DNA of 64,000 bases from the NCBI RefSeq assembly GCF_001562275.1, contig NZ_CP014304.1, forward strand, positions 1,860,001 to 1,924,000. The letters run 5' to 3'. The notes beneath the pieces are model-generated. The model worked only from the letters and a program-made list of their open reading frames with translations, searched no databases and was not told the DNA's origin. Source of the DNA: Hymenobacter sp. PAMC 26628. Lineage in GTDB: Bacteria; Bacteroidota; Bacteroidia; Cytophagales; Hymenobacteraceae. This document shows positions 1-10,986 of the stretch, one piece after another. A program made the translations under genes and the position numbers. Every line of letters begins with the position of its first letter. The first letter of the stretch is position 1.

Positions 1-112
1 TAGGAGCGTGGGGCGTGAAACCGGCGGCCCGCGGCGGCAAACTGCGGCGGCTGGCGGGCAAGGCAAATATACACCGGGCCCCCGCCCACCGGCTTGCCCG
101 CGCCCGGTGCCC

Positions 113-120
113 TATTTTTG
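113..120 (+). promoter_or_regulatory. Bacteroidota -7 box ahead of the E1 gene
   Basis: TATTTTTG matches the Bacteroidota sigma-A -7 consensus TAnnTTTG. A TTG at 94-96, 19 bases upstream, fits the -33 element. It lies about 63 bases before the E1 start codon. Nothing else in bases 1-183 could be assigned; no convincing reading frame enters from the left edge. Confidence 0.5.
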
Positions 121-183
121 CTCCGGCTCCGGCCGCTTCGTCCTTACCCACGCCCCACCCGCTCCACTTAAGTTTCCTAGCCC

Positions 184-2601
184 ATGCCCACTGCCGAACT
201 CATCGCTCCGGCCCCCACGGCCGCCCTGGCCCCGGCCGATTTTCTGCACGACTACTGCTTGGGGTGGGAGAGCCGGCACGCCTCGCTGGCCGGCCGCAAG
301 GAGGTGTTCATGGGTAAGGCCAAGTTTGGCATCTTTGGCGATGGTAAAGAGCTGCCCCAGCTGGCCATGGCCCGCGCCTTCAAAAACGGCGACTTTCGCG
401 CCGGCTACTACCGCGACCAAACCTTCATGGTGGCCATCGGCGAGCTGACCTGGCAGCAGTACTTTGCCCAGCTCTACGCCAACCCCGACGTGGAGGCCGA
501 GCCCTCCACCGCCGGCCGCGCCATGAACGGCCACTTCGGCACCCGCTTGCTCGACGACGACGGCCGGTTCAAGCCCCAGACCTCGACCAAGAATTCGTCG
601 GCCGATATCTCGCCCACCGCCGCCCAAATGCCGCGCCTCGTGGGCCTGGCCTACGCCAGCAAGCTCTACCGCCTCAACCCCGAGCTGCACCAGTTTAGCG
701 ACTTCTCGGTGCACGGCAACGAGGTGGCCTTCGGCACCATCGGCAACGCCAGCACCTCGGAGGGCATGTTTTTCGAGGCCCTGAACGCGGCCGGCGTGCT
801 CCAGATTCCGCTGTTGGTGAGCGTGTGGGACGACCACTACGGCATCTCGGTGCCCGCCGAGTACCAGACCACCAAGCAGAGCATTTCGGCCATCATGGCC
901 GGTTTGCAGCGCGAGGGCGAGGGGGAGCCCGGCTTCGAGATTTTTGTGGTAAAGGGCTGGGATTACCCCGCCCTGGTGGACGCCTACCAGCGCGCGGCCG
1001 CCGTGTGCCGCGAACAGCACGTGCCCGTGCTCTTCCACGTCACCGAGCTCACGCAGCCCCAAGGCCACAGCACCAGCGGCTCGCACGAGCGCTACAAGCC
1101 CAAGGCGCGCCTGCTTTGGGAAGAAAAAAACGACTGCCTACTGAAAATGCGTGAGTGGCTGCTGGCCGAGGGCCACGCCACCGCCGAGGAACTCGACGCC
1201 CTCGAAAAGGACGCCGCGGCCACCGTTAAGCAGGCGCGCACCGCCGCCTGGGCGGCCTTCGTGGGCCCCATCAAGGACGAGCGCGACGCCACCGTGGCCC
1301 TGCTCGACCGCCTGGTGAAGGCCACTGGCACCGAGCACGCCCTGGCCGAAACCGTAAACCAACTGCGCACCAACCCCGCGCCCATCCGCGCCGACAGCGT
1401 GCGCACCCTACGCCGGGCCCTGCGCCAGGTGCGCGGCCTGCGCCACCCCGGCCGCCGCGCCGTGCAACAGTACCTGGAGCAGCTGCAAGGCGAAAACGCC
1501 GACCGCTACAACTCCAACCTCTTCAGCCAGAGCGAAGAAGCGGTGGGCAACATCGAGGAAGTGCCCGTGGCCTACGCCGACGGGGCCCCGCAGGTGGACG
1601 GCCGCGAGGTGCTGCAAGCTTGCTTCACGGCCAACTTCGAGCGCGACCCACGCATTTTTGCCATCGGCGAGGACGTGGGCCAGATCGGCGACGTAAACCA
1701 GGCCTTCGCCGGCTTGCAGGAGAAGTTTGGCGAGCTGCGCGTGACCGATACTGGCATCCGCGAGTGCACCATTATTGGGCAGGGCATTGGCACGGCCCTG
1801 CGCGGGCTGCGGCCCATCGCCGAGGTTCAGTACCTCGATTATCTGCTGTACGCGGTTCAAATTCTGAGCGACGACCTCGCCTGCCTCCAGTACCGCACCA
1901 AGGGCGGCCAGAAGGCCCCGCTGATTGTGCGCACCCGGGGCCACCGCCTGGAGGGCATCTGGCACTCGGGCTCGCCCATGGGCCTGCTGCTCACCACGCT
2001 GCGCGGCATCCACGTGTGCGTGCCCCGCGACATGACCCGCGCCGCCGGCTTCTACAACACGCTGCTGCGCTCCGACGAACCCGCCGTGGTGGTGGAGTGC
2101 CTGAACGGCTACCGCCTCAAGGAAAAGCTGCCCGCCAACGTGGGTGAGTTCACGCTGCCGCTGGGCCGCCCCGAGGTGCTGCGCGCCGGCACCGACGTTA
2201 CCATCGTTACCTACGGCTCGATGTGCCGGGTGGTGCTGGAGGCCGCCGCCCAGCTGGCCGCCGAAGGCATTTCGGCCGAAGTCATCGACGTGCAAACCCT
2301 GCTGCCCTTCGACACCGAGCACCTCATCGCCGACAGCCTGCGCAAAACCGGCCGCGTGCTGTTTGCCGACGAGGACGTGCCCGGCGGGGCCTCGGCCTTC
2401 ATGCTTCAGCACGTCATCGACGAGCAAAACGGCTACCAGCTGCTCGACGCCGCCCCGCGCTGCCTCTCGGCCCAGGCCCACCGCCCGGCCTACAGCTCCG
2501 ACGGCGACTACTTCAGCAAGCCCAACGTGGAGGACGTGTTCGACGCTGCCTACGCCTTGCTGAGCGAGGCCGACCCAGAGCGGTTCCCGGACATTTATTA
2601 A
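184..2601 (+). CDS. Fused alpha/beta subunit 2-oxoacid dehydrogenase E1 (branched-chain/pyruvate type)
   Basis: Thiamine-diphosphate-dependent E1 component that decarboxylates a 2-oxoacid and passes the acyl group to the lipoyl domain of E2. The 805-residue protein joins both subunits. The alpha part (about 1-430) carries the ThDP/Mg motif region near residues 185-205 (GNASTSEGMFFEALNAAG) followed by VSVWDDHYGIS. The beta part (about 460-800) starts at VDGREVLQACF and contains GEDVG near 496. Most bacteria encode the two subunits separately; fused forms are common in Bacteroidota. The ATG at 184 gives a natural N-terminus and follows a TAnnTTTG box. No E2 or E3 gene is adjacent, so substrate choice (branched-chain oxoacid versus pyruvate) cannot be settled from context. 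Confidence 0.93.
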   Translation: MPTAELIAPAPTAALAPADFLHDYCLGWESRHASLAGRKEVFMGKAKFGIFGDGKELPQLAMARAFKNGDFRAGYYRDQTFMVAIGELTWQQYFAQLYANPDVEAEPSTAGRAMNGHFGTRLLDDDGRFKPQTSTKNSSADISPTAAQMPRLVGLAYASKLYRLNPELHQFSDFSVHGNEVAFGTIGNASTSEGMFFEALNAAGVLQIPLLVSVWDDHYGISVPAEYQTTKQSISAIMAGLQREGEGEPGFEIFVVKGWDYPALVDAYQRAAAVCREQHVPVLFHVTELTQPQGHSTSGSHERYKPKARLLWEEKNDCLLKMREWLLAEGHATAEELDALEKDAAATVKQARTAAWAAFVGPIKDERDATVALLDRLVKATGTEHALAETVNQLRTNPAPIRADSVRTLRRALRQVRGLRHPGRRAVQQYLEQLQGENADRYNSNLFSQSEEAVGNIEEVPVAYADGAPQVDGREVLQACFTANFERDPRIFAIGEDVGQIGDVNQAFAGLQEKFGELRVTDTGIRECTIIGQGIGTALRGLRPIAEVQYLDYLLYAVQILSDDLACLQYRTKGGQKAPLIVRTRGHRLEGIWHSGSPMGLLLTTLRGIHVCVPRDMTRAAGFYNTLLRSDEPAVVVECLNGYRLKEKLPANVGEFTLPLGRPEVLRAGTDVTIVTYGSMCRVVLEAAAQLAAEGISAEVIDVQTLLPFDTEHLIADSLRKTGRVLFADEDVPGGASAFMLQHVIDEQNGYQLLDAAPRCLSAQAHRPAYSSDGDYFSKPNVEDVFDAAYALLSEADPERFPDIY

Positions 2602-2697
2602 CCCATAGCTTGGACTTTGTAGCGCGAGCTACATCACCAAAAAAACGGCCGCCTCCCCAGCGGGAAACGGCCCTTCTTTACCGTCGGGCTCAGGGCC

Positions 2698-3234
2698 CTA
2701 CGGGATGATGATGCTGTTGGTGGTCACCACGTTGCTCCGGTTCAGGGCGCGGTCCTGGATGCTGACCACGAAGCGCACCTCCTGGCCGGGCCGGAAGGGC
2801 GAGCCGAGCAGAAAGGCTTGGCCGTACTGGAGCGTACCCTTCACCGGGGCCTCCTTGGTACCGTCGGCGGTGATGCGCGGGTACCGGCCGTTGTACTGGC
2901 CCAGCGGGATGGTGCTGGTGGTGAAATCGGCGAATACGCCGGTTGTGGCATTTTTCAGCTGCGGCTGGAGGAAATAGTTCTTGGGATTGCTGGCAAATGG
3001 GCCGGCAATGTCCGCATCAGACAAGCCTAGGTCGCCGTTGCCGTCCTGATACGTGACGGAGACGACCATCGAGTCGCGCCGGGCCCCGCCCGTGCCCAGG
3101 CGCGTGGAGGTGAGCTGCGCGTTGTCGATGGACGGCGTGGTGGAGTAGTCGGGCGGGTTGAGGCAGCTGCTGACGGCCCCGGCCGCAACGGCCAGTAGCC
3201 CAGCCAGGCGCAGTGAGTAGAATAAAGTGCGCAT
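2698..3234 (-). CDS. Exported lipoprotein, unknown function
   Basis: 178 residues from the ATG at 3234. An N-terminal MRTLFYSLRLAGLLAVAAG segment ends in the lipobox-like VSSC, so a lipid-anchored envelope protein is predicted. The mature part contains a DGNGDLGLSDADI stretch (Asp-rich, possibly calcium-binding) and ends in a beta-rich segment typical of Ig-like folds. An upstream extension to 3354 is open but lacks export character, and the internal start is preferred because the signal peptide begins there. The gene is convergent with the E1 gene and divergent from the LuxE-like gene. Similar lipoproteins are common in Hymenobacteraceae; I do not know a function. Confidence 0.8.
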   Translation of the reverse strand: MRTLFYSLRLAGLLAVAAGAVSSCLNPPDYSTTPSIDNAQLTSTRLGTGGARRDSMVVSVTYQDGNGDLGLSDADIAGPFASNPKNYFLQPQLKNATTGVFADFTTSTIPLGQYNGRYPRITADGTKEAPVKGTLQYGQAFLLGSPFRPGQEVRFVVSIQDRALNRSNVVTTNSIIIP

Positions 3235-3353
3235 AGAAGCGTGAAAAGACGAAAGTGAACCCACCCCGGGGCCCCAAAAGTGGCCCGAATGTACATTTTT
3301 CGCAACGAAGCCGCCGCGGTTTTGTTGTGCCCTGCTAACCCCTTCGCCCGCCA

Positions 3354-4358
3354 ATGAGTTTCCGCGCCGAGTTCCTGCGCCAGCTGCCCGCTGTGTCGGC
3401 CGCCACCTTCGAGGCGGCGGCCCTGGCTTTGTTTCGCCACCAGGCCGCCCACTGCCCGCCCTACGCCGCCTACCTGCGCCAGTTGGGCCGGGCTCCCGCC
3501 GCCGTGGGGGCCCTGGCCGACATCCCGTTTCTGCCCATCGAGTTCTTCAAAACCCACGACGTGCGCACCGAGCCCGCCGCCTGGGGCCCCCAGGAAGAAT
3601 TCCTGAGCAGCGGCACCACCCGGCAACAGCGCAGCCGCCACTTGCTGCGCGACCCGCAGCTGTACCGCGACAACGCCGCCCGCATCTTCGAGCAGTTCTA
3701 CGGGCCCCTCCCGGGCTGGACGTTCCTGGCCCTGCTGCCCTCGTACCTGGAGCAGGGGCAGTCGTCGCTGGTGGCGATGGTGGACGACTTCGCCCGGCGC
3801 TCGGGGCAGGTGCAGCCCGCATTTTTCCTGCACGACCACGGGGCCCTGCGCCGGGCCCTGGCCGAGGCCCAGCGGGCCCCCAGCCGCCGCGTGCTGCTCA
3901 TCGGCGTGAGCTACGCCCTGCTGGACCTGGCCGCCGAAGCGGGCCCCGCGCCCGAGCTGCAGGGCCTGACGGTGCTCGAAACCGGCGGCATGAAGGGCCG
4001 CCGCCGCGAGCTGATTCGCGAGGAGCTGCACCAGGAGTTGCAGCGCGCCTTCGGGCCCGCCGGCATCCACTCCGAGTACGGCATGACGGAGCTGCTCAGC
4101 CAGGCCTACTCGCTCGGCGACGGCCGCTTCCACGCGCCGTCGCCGCTACGCGTGCTGCTGCGCGACCCCGCCGACCCGTTCGACGTGGCCGAGCGCCGGC
4201 CCGACGGTGCCATCAATGTTATTGACCTGGCCAACATTGACTCGTGTGCCTTCATCGAAACCAAAGATTTAGCCGTGCAGCACTCCGATGGCTCGTTTGA
4301 GGTGCTGGGCCGCATGGACAATTCCGATGTGCGCGGCTGCAACCAGCTGGTGGCGTGA
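3354..4358 (+). CDS. LuxE-like acyl-protein synthetase / acyl-activating protein
   Basis: 334 residues resembling the LuxE (acyl-protein synthetase) branch of the adenylate-forming enzymes. The region FLSSGTTRQQRSRH at about residues 83-96 corresponds to the nucleotide-binding loop. HSEYGMTELLSQAYS near 240 matches the acyl-adenylate core motif, and ETKDLAVQHSDGSFEVLGRMDNSD is the C-terminal hinge. LuxE activates fatty acids for bioluminescence; in Bacteroidota homologues appear without lux genes and are often near surface-polymer genes. No lux genes are seen here, so the acyl acceptor is unknown. It is followed directly by an inverted-repeat element. Confidence 0.85.
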   Translation: MSFRAEFLRQLPAVSAATFEAAALALFRHQAAHCPPYAAYLRQLGRAPAAVGALADIPFLPIEFFKTHDVRTEPAAWGPQEEFLSSGTTRQQRSRHLLRDPQLYRDNAARIFEQFYGPLPGWTFLALLPSYLEQGQSSLVAMVDDFARRSGQVQPAFFLHDHGALRRALAEAQRAPSRRVLLIGVSYALLDLAAEAGPAPELQGLTVLETGGMKGRRRELIREELHQELQRAFGPAGIHSEYGMTELLSQAYSLGDGRFHAPSPLRVLLRDPADPFDVAERRPDGAINVIDLANIDSCAFIETKDLAVQHSDGSFEVLGRMDNSDVRGCNQLVA

Positions 4359-4363
4359 GGCTA

Positions 4364-4429
4364 TAGCGCGGACTCTGCGAGTCCGCGCGTAGTGAACGTT
4401 CAACGCGCGGACTCGCAGAGTCCACGCTA
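4364..4429. repeat. Inverted-repeat element, family A
   Basis: Left arm 4364-4389 begins TAGCGCGGACTCTGCGAG and right arm 4404-4429 is its near-perfect reverse complement, around a 14-base spacer. Each arm is itself partly palindromic (CGGACTCTGCGAGTCCG), so the RNA could fold as one long stem or two hairpins. It fills the gap between the LuxE-like gene and lepA. A related single arm is at 19757-19780. Confidence 0.85.
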
Positions 4430-4495
4430 CACCCTTACGCTGGCATTGGCACTGCTTTCGCCGTACCTTCGTTGTTCTGAAAAAACCGCCCTCCG

Positions 4496-6283
<1,788 letters not shown>

Positions 6284-6287
6284 TTTG

Positions 6288-6318
6288 AAAAACGCGGCTT
6301 TGAAAGGGCCGCGTTTTT
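6288..6318 (+). terminator. Rho-independent terminator of lepA
   Basis: An 11-bp stem (AAAAACGCGGC paired with GCCGCGTTTTT) with a 9-base loop, ending in a T run, starts 5 bases after the lepA stop codon. Confidence 0.85.
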
Positions 6319-6322
6319 AATT

Positions 6323-6778
6323 ATGGCAAAACGCAAAGTTAATTTCTCTGAGCTACAAGCAGTCGTTTAAAAGCTGCGCGGTATAAAGGCGTGGGGCAGC
6401 CGAGCTGGTAGCGGTGCAGGGTCCATTTCCACCTTACAATTCGGTGAGCCATTAGCGGACAAGCCGGAGTGGGGTGAGTATTCTCTTATGGTCTCTTGTG
6501 CATGGCGCGTAACCAAAGGAGCAGACGTCGTTTGCACTTGGCATGAAGACCCAGATGGCCTGCTTGCTCTTGGCTTGGCGCTATTGCATGATGGCGAAGT
6601 CCAAACAGTAACCTTGCCTAAGTGGGGCGATTTACGCTTGGAATTAAGTAACGGAACTGGTTTGCACATCTTCGCCGACTTGCCCGAGGAAATGGAAGAA
6701 AACTGGTTTATTAGCGTAGGCCGAACCCACTATTATTCGTGGAGTACAGTTTTCACAGTGATGCTAGAAGAACACTAA
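6323..6778 (+). pseudogene. Small hypothetical gene broken by an in-frame TAA at codon 16
   Basis: ATG at 6323 opens a frame reading MAKRKVNFSELQAVV, then TAA at 6368-6370, then stays open to 6778 reading KLRGIKAWGSRAGSG and on through TLQFGEPLADKPEWGEY and CAWRVTKGADVVCTWHED. Joined, this looks like one protein of about 150 residues. The pattern ELQ..V..L.G.KAW..., TL.FGE, CAWR matches small uncharacterised Bacteroidota proteins I recall. A shorter 96-residue product from ATG 6488 is possible but would lack the conserved N-terminal half. The DNA is less GC-rich than its neighbours. The start codon is 5 bases after the lepA terminator, leaving little room for a promoter. A sequencing error at codon 16 cannot be excluded. 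Confidence 0.65.
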
Positions 6779-6789
6779 AGTTTATAGAA

Positions 6790-7707
6790 ATGCAAGTTGC
6801 TACCCCCCACCTCATCGACGGCAAGCAAACCGCCGAGGACATCAAAGTTGAAATTGCTGCCGCCGTGGCCAAGCTGACGGCCACCGGCCAGCGCCCGCCG
6901 CACCTGGCCGCCATCCTCGTGGGCCACGATGGCGGCTCCGAAACCTACGTGCGCAACAAGGTGCTGGCCTGCGAGCGGGTGGGCTACGACAGCACCCTGC
7001 TGCGCTTTGAAGACGACATCACCGAGGCCGATCTGTTGGCCCAGGTGGGGGCCCTGAATGACGACCCGGCCATCGACGGCTTCATTGTGCAGCTGCCGCT
7101 GCCCAAGCACATCGATGCCGAGAAGGTGATCGAAGCCATCCGGCCTGAGAAGGACGTGGACGGCTTCCACCCCATGAACCTGGGCCGCATGGTGGCCGGA
7201 CTGCCCGCGCTGCTGCCTGCCACGCCCTCCGGTATCGTGGAGTTGATGGCCCGCCAGGGCATCAAAACGAGTGGCCAGCACTGCGTGGTTATTGGCCGTA
7301 GTAACATCGTGGGTACGCCAGTCAGCATCTTGTTAGCCAAAAACTTGGAGACGGCTAACTGCACTGTTACTTTATGCCATTCGCGCACCAAAAACCTGCC
7401 TGAAATTGTGCGGACGGCCGACATTATCGTGGCCGCCATCGGCCGGCCCGAGTTCGTGACGGCCGACATGGTGAAGCCCGGCGCGGTGGTGATTGACGTG
7501 GGCACGACCCGCGTGACGGACGCCAACAAGAAGAGCGGCTTCACCCTGAAGGGCGACGTGAACTTTGCCGAAGTGGCCCCGCTGGCTTCGCGCATCACGC
7601 CCGTGCCCGGCGGCGTGGGCCCCATGACCATCGCCATGCTGCTGCTGAACACGTTGCGCGCCGCCACGGGCGCCGTATACCCGCGCCCTGGGGAAGTTAA
7701 AAGTTGA
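6790..7707 (+). CDS. folD: Bifunctional methylenetetrahydrofolate dehydrogenase/cyclohydrolase FolD
   Basis: 305 residues. Interconverts 5,10-methylene-THF, methenyl-THF and 10-formyl-THF using NADP, supplying one-carbon units for purines and formylmethionine. The ETYVRNK segment near residues 50-56 holds the catalytic lysine, [10 protein letters not shown] lies near 97-106, and the Rossmann segment [12 protein letters not shown] near 166-177 binds NADP. The C-terminal [10 protein letters not shown] motif is complete. ATG 6790 is chosen because the frame upstream has no family similarity. Its stop codon lies inside an inverted repeat (7690-7755). Confidence 0.96.
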   Translation: MQVATPHLIDGKQTAEDIKVEIAAAVAKLTATGQRPPHLAAILVGHDGGSETYVRNKVLACERVGYDSTLLRFEDDITEADLLAQVGALNDDPAIDGFIVQLPLPKHIDAEKVIEAIRPEKDVDGFHPMNLGRMVAGLPALLPATPSGIVELMARQGIKTSGQHCVVIGRSNIVGTPVSILLAKNLETANCTVTLCHSRTKNLPEIVRTADIIVAAIGRPEFVTADMVKPGAVVIDVGTTRVTDANKKSGFTLKGDVNFAEVAPLASRITPVPGGVGPMTIAMLLLNTLRAATGAVYPRPGEVKS

Positions 7708-7755
7708 AAAAAGAGCAGGGTTTTTAACTTTTAACCCTCAACTTTTAACTTCCCC
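7690..7755. repeat. Inverted-repeat element, family B (AT-rich), probable terminator
   Basis: Perfect 17-base arms (GGGGAAGTTAAAAGTTG at 7690-7706 and its reverse complement at 7739-7755) enclose 32 bases that contain a second GTTAAAAG-like core. The left arm overlaps the last codons of folD, including the stop. It is much richer in A and T than the surrounding DNA. Confidence 0.8.
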
Positions 7756-7839
7756 AAGGCAAGCCGTACCTTTAAGGATTGTTTCTAACCCCCACTTGCG
7801 GGTGGCGCGGGGCCGGTTTGCTTGTCTGATTGTGCTATT

Positions 7840-8499
7840 ATGGCTATGGAGTTGATGTTGGAGTTGCCGGTGCTAGCCGGTACGGCCCCGGGGCCGGTGG
7901 CTACGGCGCTGCCGGTGATGGAGCAGTTTTATACCATTCAGGGCGAAGGCTTTAACACCGGCCGGGCGGCCTACTTCATCCGCCTCGGCGGGTGCGACGT
8001 GGGCTGCGTGTGGTGCGACGTGAAGGAATCGTGGGACGCCGACGCGCACCCGCGCCAGGCCGTGGCCGCGCTGGTGGCCGCCGCCGCCGCGTACCCCGGC
8101 CGGAACGTGGTCATCACCGGCGGCGAGCCGCTGATGCACGACTGCGGGCCCCTCACGCGGGCCCTGCAAGCGGCCGGCTTCCAAACCTGGATTGAAACCT
8201 CCGGGGCCCACCCGCTCAGCGGCCGCTGGGACTGGATCTGCGTGTCGCCCAAGAAGTTCAAGGCTCCTCGGCCCGACGTGCTGGCCCACGCCGACGAGCT
8301 GAAAATCATCGTTTTCAACGACAGCGACTTTGCTTGGGCCGAGGAGCACGCCGCGCTGGTGCCCGCCACCACGCGCCTTTACCTCCAGCCCGAATGGAGC
8401 CGCGCCGCTCGCATGACGCCCGCCCTCATCGATTACGTGAAGGCCCACCCGCGCTGGCAAGTATCGCTGCAAACGCATAAATACCTCGACATTCCGTAG
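7840..8499 (+). CDS. queE: 7-carboxy-7-deazaguanine synthase (radical SAM, QueE)
   Basis: 219 residues. A radical-SAM enzyme that converts 6-carboxytetrahydropterin to 7-carboxy-7-deazaguanine in the queuosine/preQ0 pathway. The [4Fe-4S] motif is CDVGCVWC (Cys52, Cys56, Cys59), with the CxxxCxxC spacing usual for radical SAM proteins. FYTIQGEGFNTGRAAYFIRL before it is the QueE N-terminal signature, and ITGGEPL is the GGEP motif that contacts SAM. ATG 7840 is used; ATG 7846 and TTG 7822 are alternatives. No other queuosine genes are in the window. Confidence 0.93.
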   Translation: MAMELMLELPVLAGTAPGPVATALPVMEQFYTIQGEGFNTGRAAYFIRLGGCDVGCVWCDVKESWDADAHPRQAVAALVAAAAAYPGRNVVITGGEPLMHDCGPLTRALQAAGFQTWIETSGAHPLSGRWDWICVSPKKFKAPRPDVLAHADELKIIVFNDSDFAWAEEHAALVPATTRLYLQPEWSRAARMTPALIDYVKAHPRWQVSLQTHKYLDIP

Positions 8500-8509
8500 T
8501 TTGCGGGCT

Positions 8510-10504
8510 ATGCGACGACTGGGTACTTTTTGGGGCAACGCCCGACGCTGCGCACTGCATGGCGGACTGGTTTTGGCAGTGGCCCTGGGCGGGGCCCTAT
8601 CGGCACAGGCTCAGGGAATTGCGCCCCCGGTTATTGCCAATACCAAGGCTCGCGGCCTCTACGAGAAGGCTCAGGCCCAGGCCAAAGACCGCGAGTTTGG
8701 CAAGGCGCTGGAGACGCTGGGTACCCTCACCCAAAAGTTTCCGTCGCTCGGCGAAGGCTGGCTTATGAAAGGCTCGCTACTGAAGGCCCAGGGCGACACC
8801 CGCGGGGCCCTGGCCGCCTACCGCGAGGGCCTGGCCAAGGTGCCGCCCGACGCCGCCCGCGCCACCCAGTACCTGTTGCTCGGCGACCTGGCCTTGCAGT
8901 ACGGTGACTACGCCACTGCCGGCGTGGCATACCGCCAGCTGCTGAAAGTGGGCCCCAAAGTGGCCCGCCACCGCGCCGTGGCCGAGCGCGGCCTGCGCAC
9001 CTGCGAGTTTGCCGAGGCGGCCTTGAAGCACCCCGTAGGACCCGCGCCCGCGCCGCTGGGGCCCCCGCTGAACGCCTTCAAGTTCCAATACTTTCCCACG
9101 CTGACGGCCGACAGCCGCTTCCTGCTCTTCACGGGGCGGCCGATGTTGAGCAGCGGCGAAGACCTGTTTGTGAGCCGCCGGGCGGCCGATGGCACGTTCA
9201 GCGCGCCCGCTGGCATTGCCCCGACCATCAATTCGAGCTACAACGAGGGCGCGGGCACGATTTCGGGCGACGGCAAAACGCTAGTGTTTGCCTCCTGTGA
9301 CCGGCCCAAGAGCGTGGGTAACTGCGATTTATATATTTCGCGGCGCACTGGTAATACCTGGAGCCCACCCCAAAACCTGGGCGTGGCCGTGAACTCGCCG
9401 GAGTGGGACTCGCAGCCGTCACTCTCGGCCGACGGGCGTACGCTGTACTTCACCTCGACCCGCCGTGGCGGCCAGGGCCAGGAAGACTTGTACGTAACCA
9501 CCTTGCAACCCGATGGCGCTTGGGCCCCTGCCAAAAACCTGGGAACCCCGGTGAACACGCCTGGCAAGGATATGGCCCCGTTCATCCACGCCAGCGGCAC
9601 CACGCTCTACTACGTCACCGACGGGCTGGTGGGCATGGGCGGGCTCGACGTATTCCGCAGCGAAGCCGCCGCTGGCGGCGCCTGGGGCCCCCCGGCCAAC
9701 CTAGGCTACCCGCTGAATACGTTCGAAGACGAGGCCTCGCTGTTTGTATCGTCTGACAACCAGCGCGGCTTCTACTCGCGCACGCAGATGGGCGACGAAA
9801 AGCCCGCTGCCCCCGGGGGGCTGCCACCCGAGCGGGGCGTGCAGCTCTTCGGCTTCGACGTGCCCGCCGAGGTCAAGGCCCGCGAAACCAGCACCTACGC
9901 CCAGGGCCGGGTGTTCGACGCTACTACTAAGAAGCCCATGCGGGCCGATGTAAAAATCTACGACGTGGACACCGACGCCTTGACGCAGTTCGTGACCTCC
10001 GACCCCGAAACCGGGGAGTACACCGCCGTACTTAACGAGGGCCACCGCTACGCCATGTACGCCGCCGCCGATAAGTACCTGCTCAAAAGCCTGAGCTTCG
10101 ACTACGCCGGCAAGCAGCAGTTCGACCCGTTCACGCTCGATATCTACCTCGACCCCGTGCGCGCCGGCCGCAGCGTGGTGCTGAACAACCTGTTCTTCGA
10201 CACCAACCAGTACGAGCTGGAGCCCCGCTCGCGCACCGAGCTCAACCGCCTCATCGAGTTCATGCGCCAGTACCAGGACGTGCAAATCGAGGTTTCGGGC
10301 CACACCGACAACGTGGGCACCGACGCGGCTAACCTCCAGCTTTCCGAGCGCCGGGCGCAAGCCGTGGTGGCCTACCTCACGGCCCACGGCGTGCAAGCCG
10401 CCCGCTTGCGGGCCAAGGGCTACGGCGCCGCCCGCGCCCTGGGCCCTAACGATACCGACGCCAGCCGCCGCCTGAACCGCCGCATCGAGCTGCGCATCCT
10501 CTAA
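8510..10504 (+). CDS. PorE-like OmpA-family protein (TPR, beta-propeller, CRD and OmpA domains)
   Basis: 664 residues with a signal peptide ending ALSAQA. Domains in order: TPR repeats (about 45-170), WD40-like PD40 propeller blades (about 190-440; for example QPSLSADGRTLYFTSTRRGG), a carboxypeptidase-regulatory-like beta-sandwich (about 460-550), and a C-terminal OmpA peptidoglycan-binding domain (NNLFFDTNQYELEP, then SGHTDNVGTDAANLQLSERRA). This order is the one described for PorE, which links the type IX secretion machinery to peptidoglycan. Bacteroidota carry several paralogues, so membership of the secretion machine is an inference. ATG 8510 is preferred over TTG 8501. It starts 10 bases after queE ends. 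Confidence 0.85.
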   Translation: MRRLGTFWGNARRCALHGGLVLAVALGGALSAQAQGIAPPVIANTKARGLYEKAQAQAKDREFGKALETLGTLTQKFPSLGEGWLMKGSLLKAQGDTRGALAAYREGLAKVPPDAARATQYLLLGDLALQYGDYATAGVAYRQLLKVGPKVARHRAVAERGLRTCEFAEAALKHPVGPAPAPLGPPLNAFKFQYFPTLTADSRFLLFTGRPMLSSGEDLFVSRRAADGTFSAPAGIAPTINSSYNEGAGTISGDGKTLVFASCDRPKSVGNCDLYISRRTGNTWSPPQNLGVAVNSPEWDSQPSLSADGRTLYFTSTRRGGQGQEDLYVTTLQPDGAWAPAKNLGTPVNTPGKDMAPFIHASGTTLYYVTDGLVGMGGLDVFRSEAAAGGAWGPPANLGYPLNTFEDEASLFVSSDNQRGFYSRTQMGDEKPAAPGGLPPERGVQLFGFDVPAEVKARETSTYAQGRVFDATTKKPMRADVKIYDVDTDALTQFVTSDPETGEYTAVLNEGHRYAMYAAADKYLLKSLSFDYAGKQQFDPFTLDIYLDPVRAGRSVVLNNLFFDTNQYELEPRSRTELNRLIEFMRQYQDVQIEVSGHTDNVGTDAANLQLSERRAQAVVAYLTAHGVQAARLRAKGYGAARALGPNDTDASRRLNRRIELRIL

Positions 10505-10986
10505 CCAGATACCTTGATTCGAATAGGTTTACTTGGTTCGGACGGCGCGTGCTCGTGCTGCTAGGCAGCGCTGGCACCGCAGGGGGCCTCGCCCCGGGGC
10601 CCTAGGTGTTGCTAAAGCAACCCGCGTGCGGCGGAGCGCGACTTGGCGCTACAAGTGCGCCTTTGCAGCCGCTCAGGGTTTCTACTTAAAGCAAGGCTTT
10701 AGGAAGGTGAAAATAGTTTGGCATTCCGTTAAGAAAGGTTTGTCGGTATGGCTAGCCGCTGAAAAGTGCTGGTATAAACGCCATATTTTCGATTTGATAA
10801 TATAGGTCTATTAACCAGATGTTTATGGTTAATACGTAAAATAGCCGGATGAGAAATGGGCTGAAAATCAAGTTACTTGGCTGAAGGAGAAATAGGACTA
10901 CGTTTGGAGAACCCAAGCCGCTGGCCCTGCCGGTTGGCAAGGGGCATAAGCCGAGATTTCTTCATCACCTTTTTTATTCCATTACC
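10505..10986. other. 482-base gap with a possible acetyltransferase remnant
   Basis: No intact gene is supported. A frame through 10668-10805 encodes AAQGFYLKQGFRKVKIVW, which resembles the end of a GNAT acetyltransferase (Ala-x-x-Phe-Tyr-x-x-x-Gly-Phe), but the residues before it look random and no start fits. From about 10680 onward the DNA is AT-richer than the genome. No clear terminator hairpin follows the OmpA gene. Confidence 0.4.

Noticed and set aside
112..1086. Long minus-strand frame opposite the E1 gene
   Set aside because: His/Gly/Val-rich shadow translation produced by GC-biased codons of the real gene; similar shadows opposite lepA, the envelope protein and others were dropped.
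10533..10667. Start of a 90-residue gene in the 10.5 kb gap
   Set aside because: The first part is Arg-rich and random-looking; only the last part has any family resemblance.
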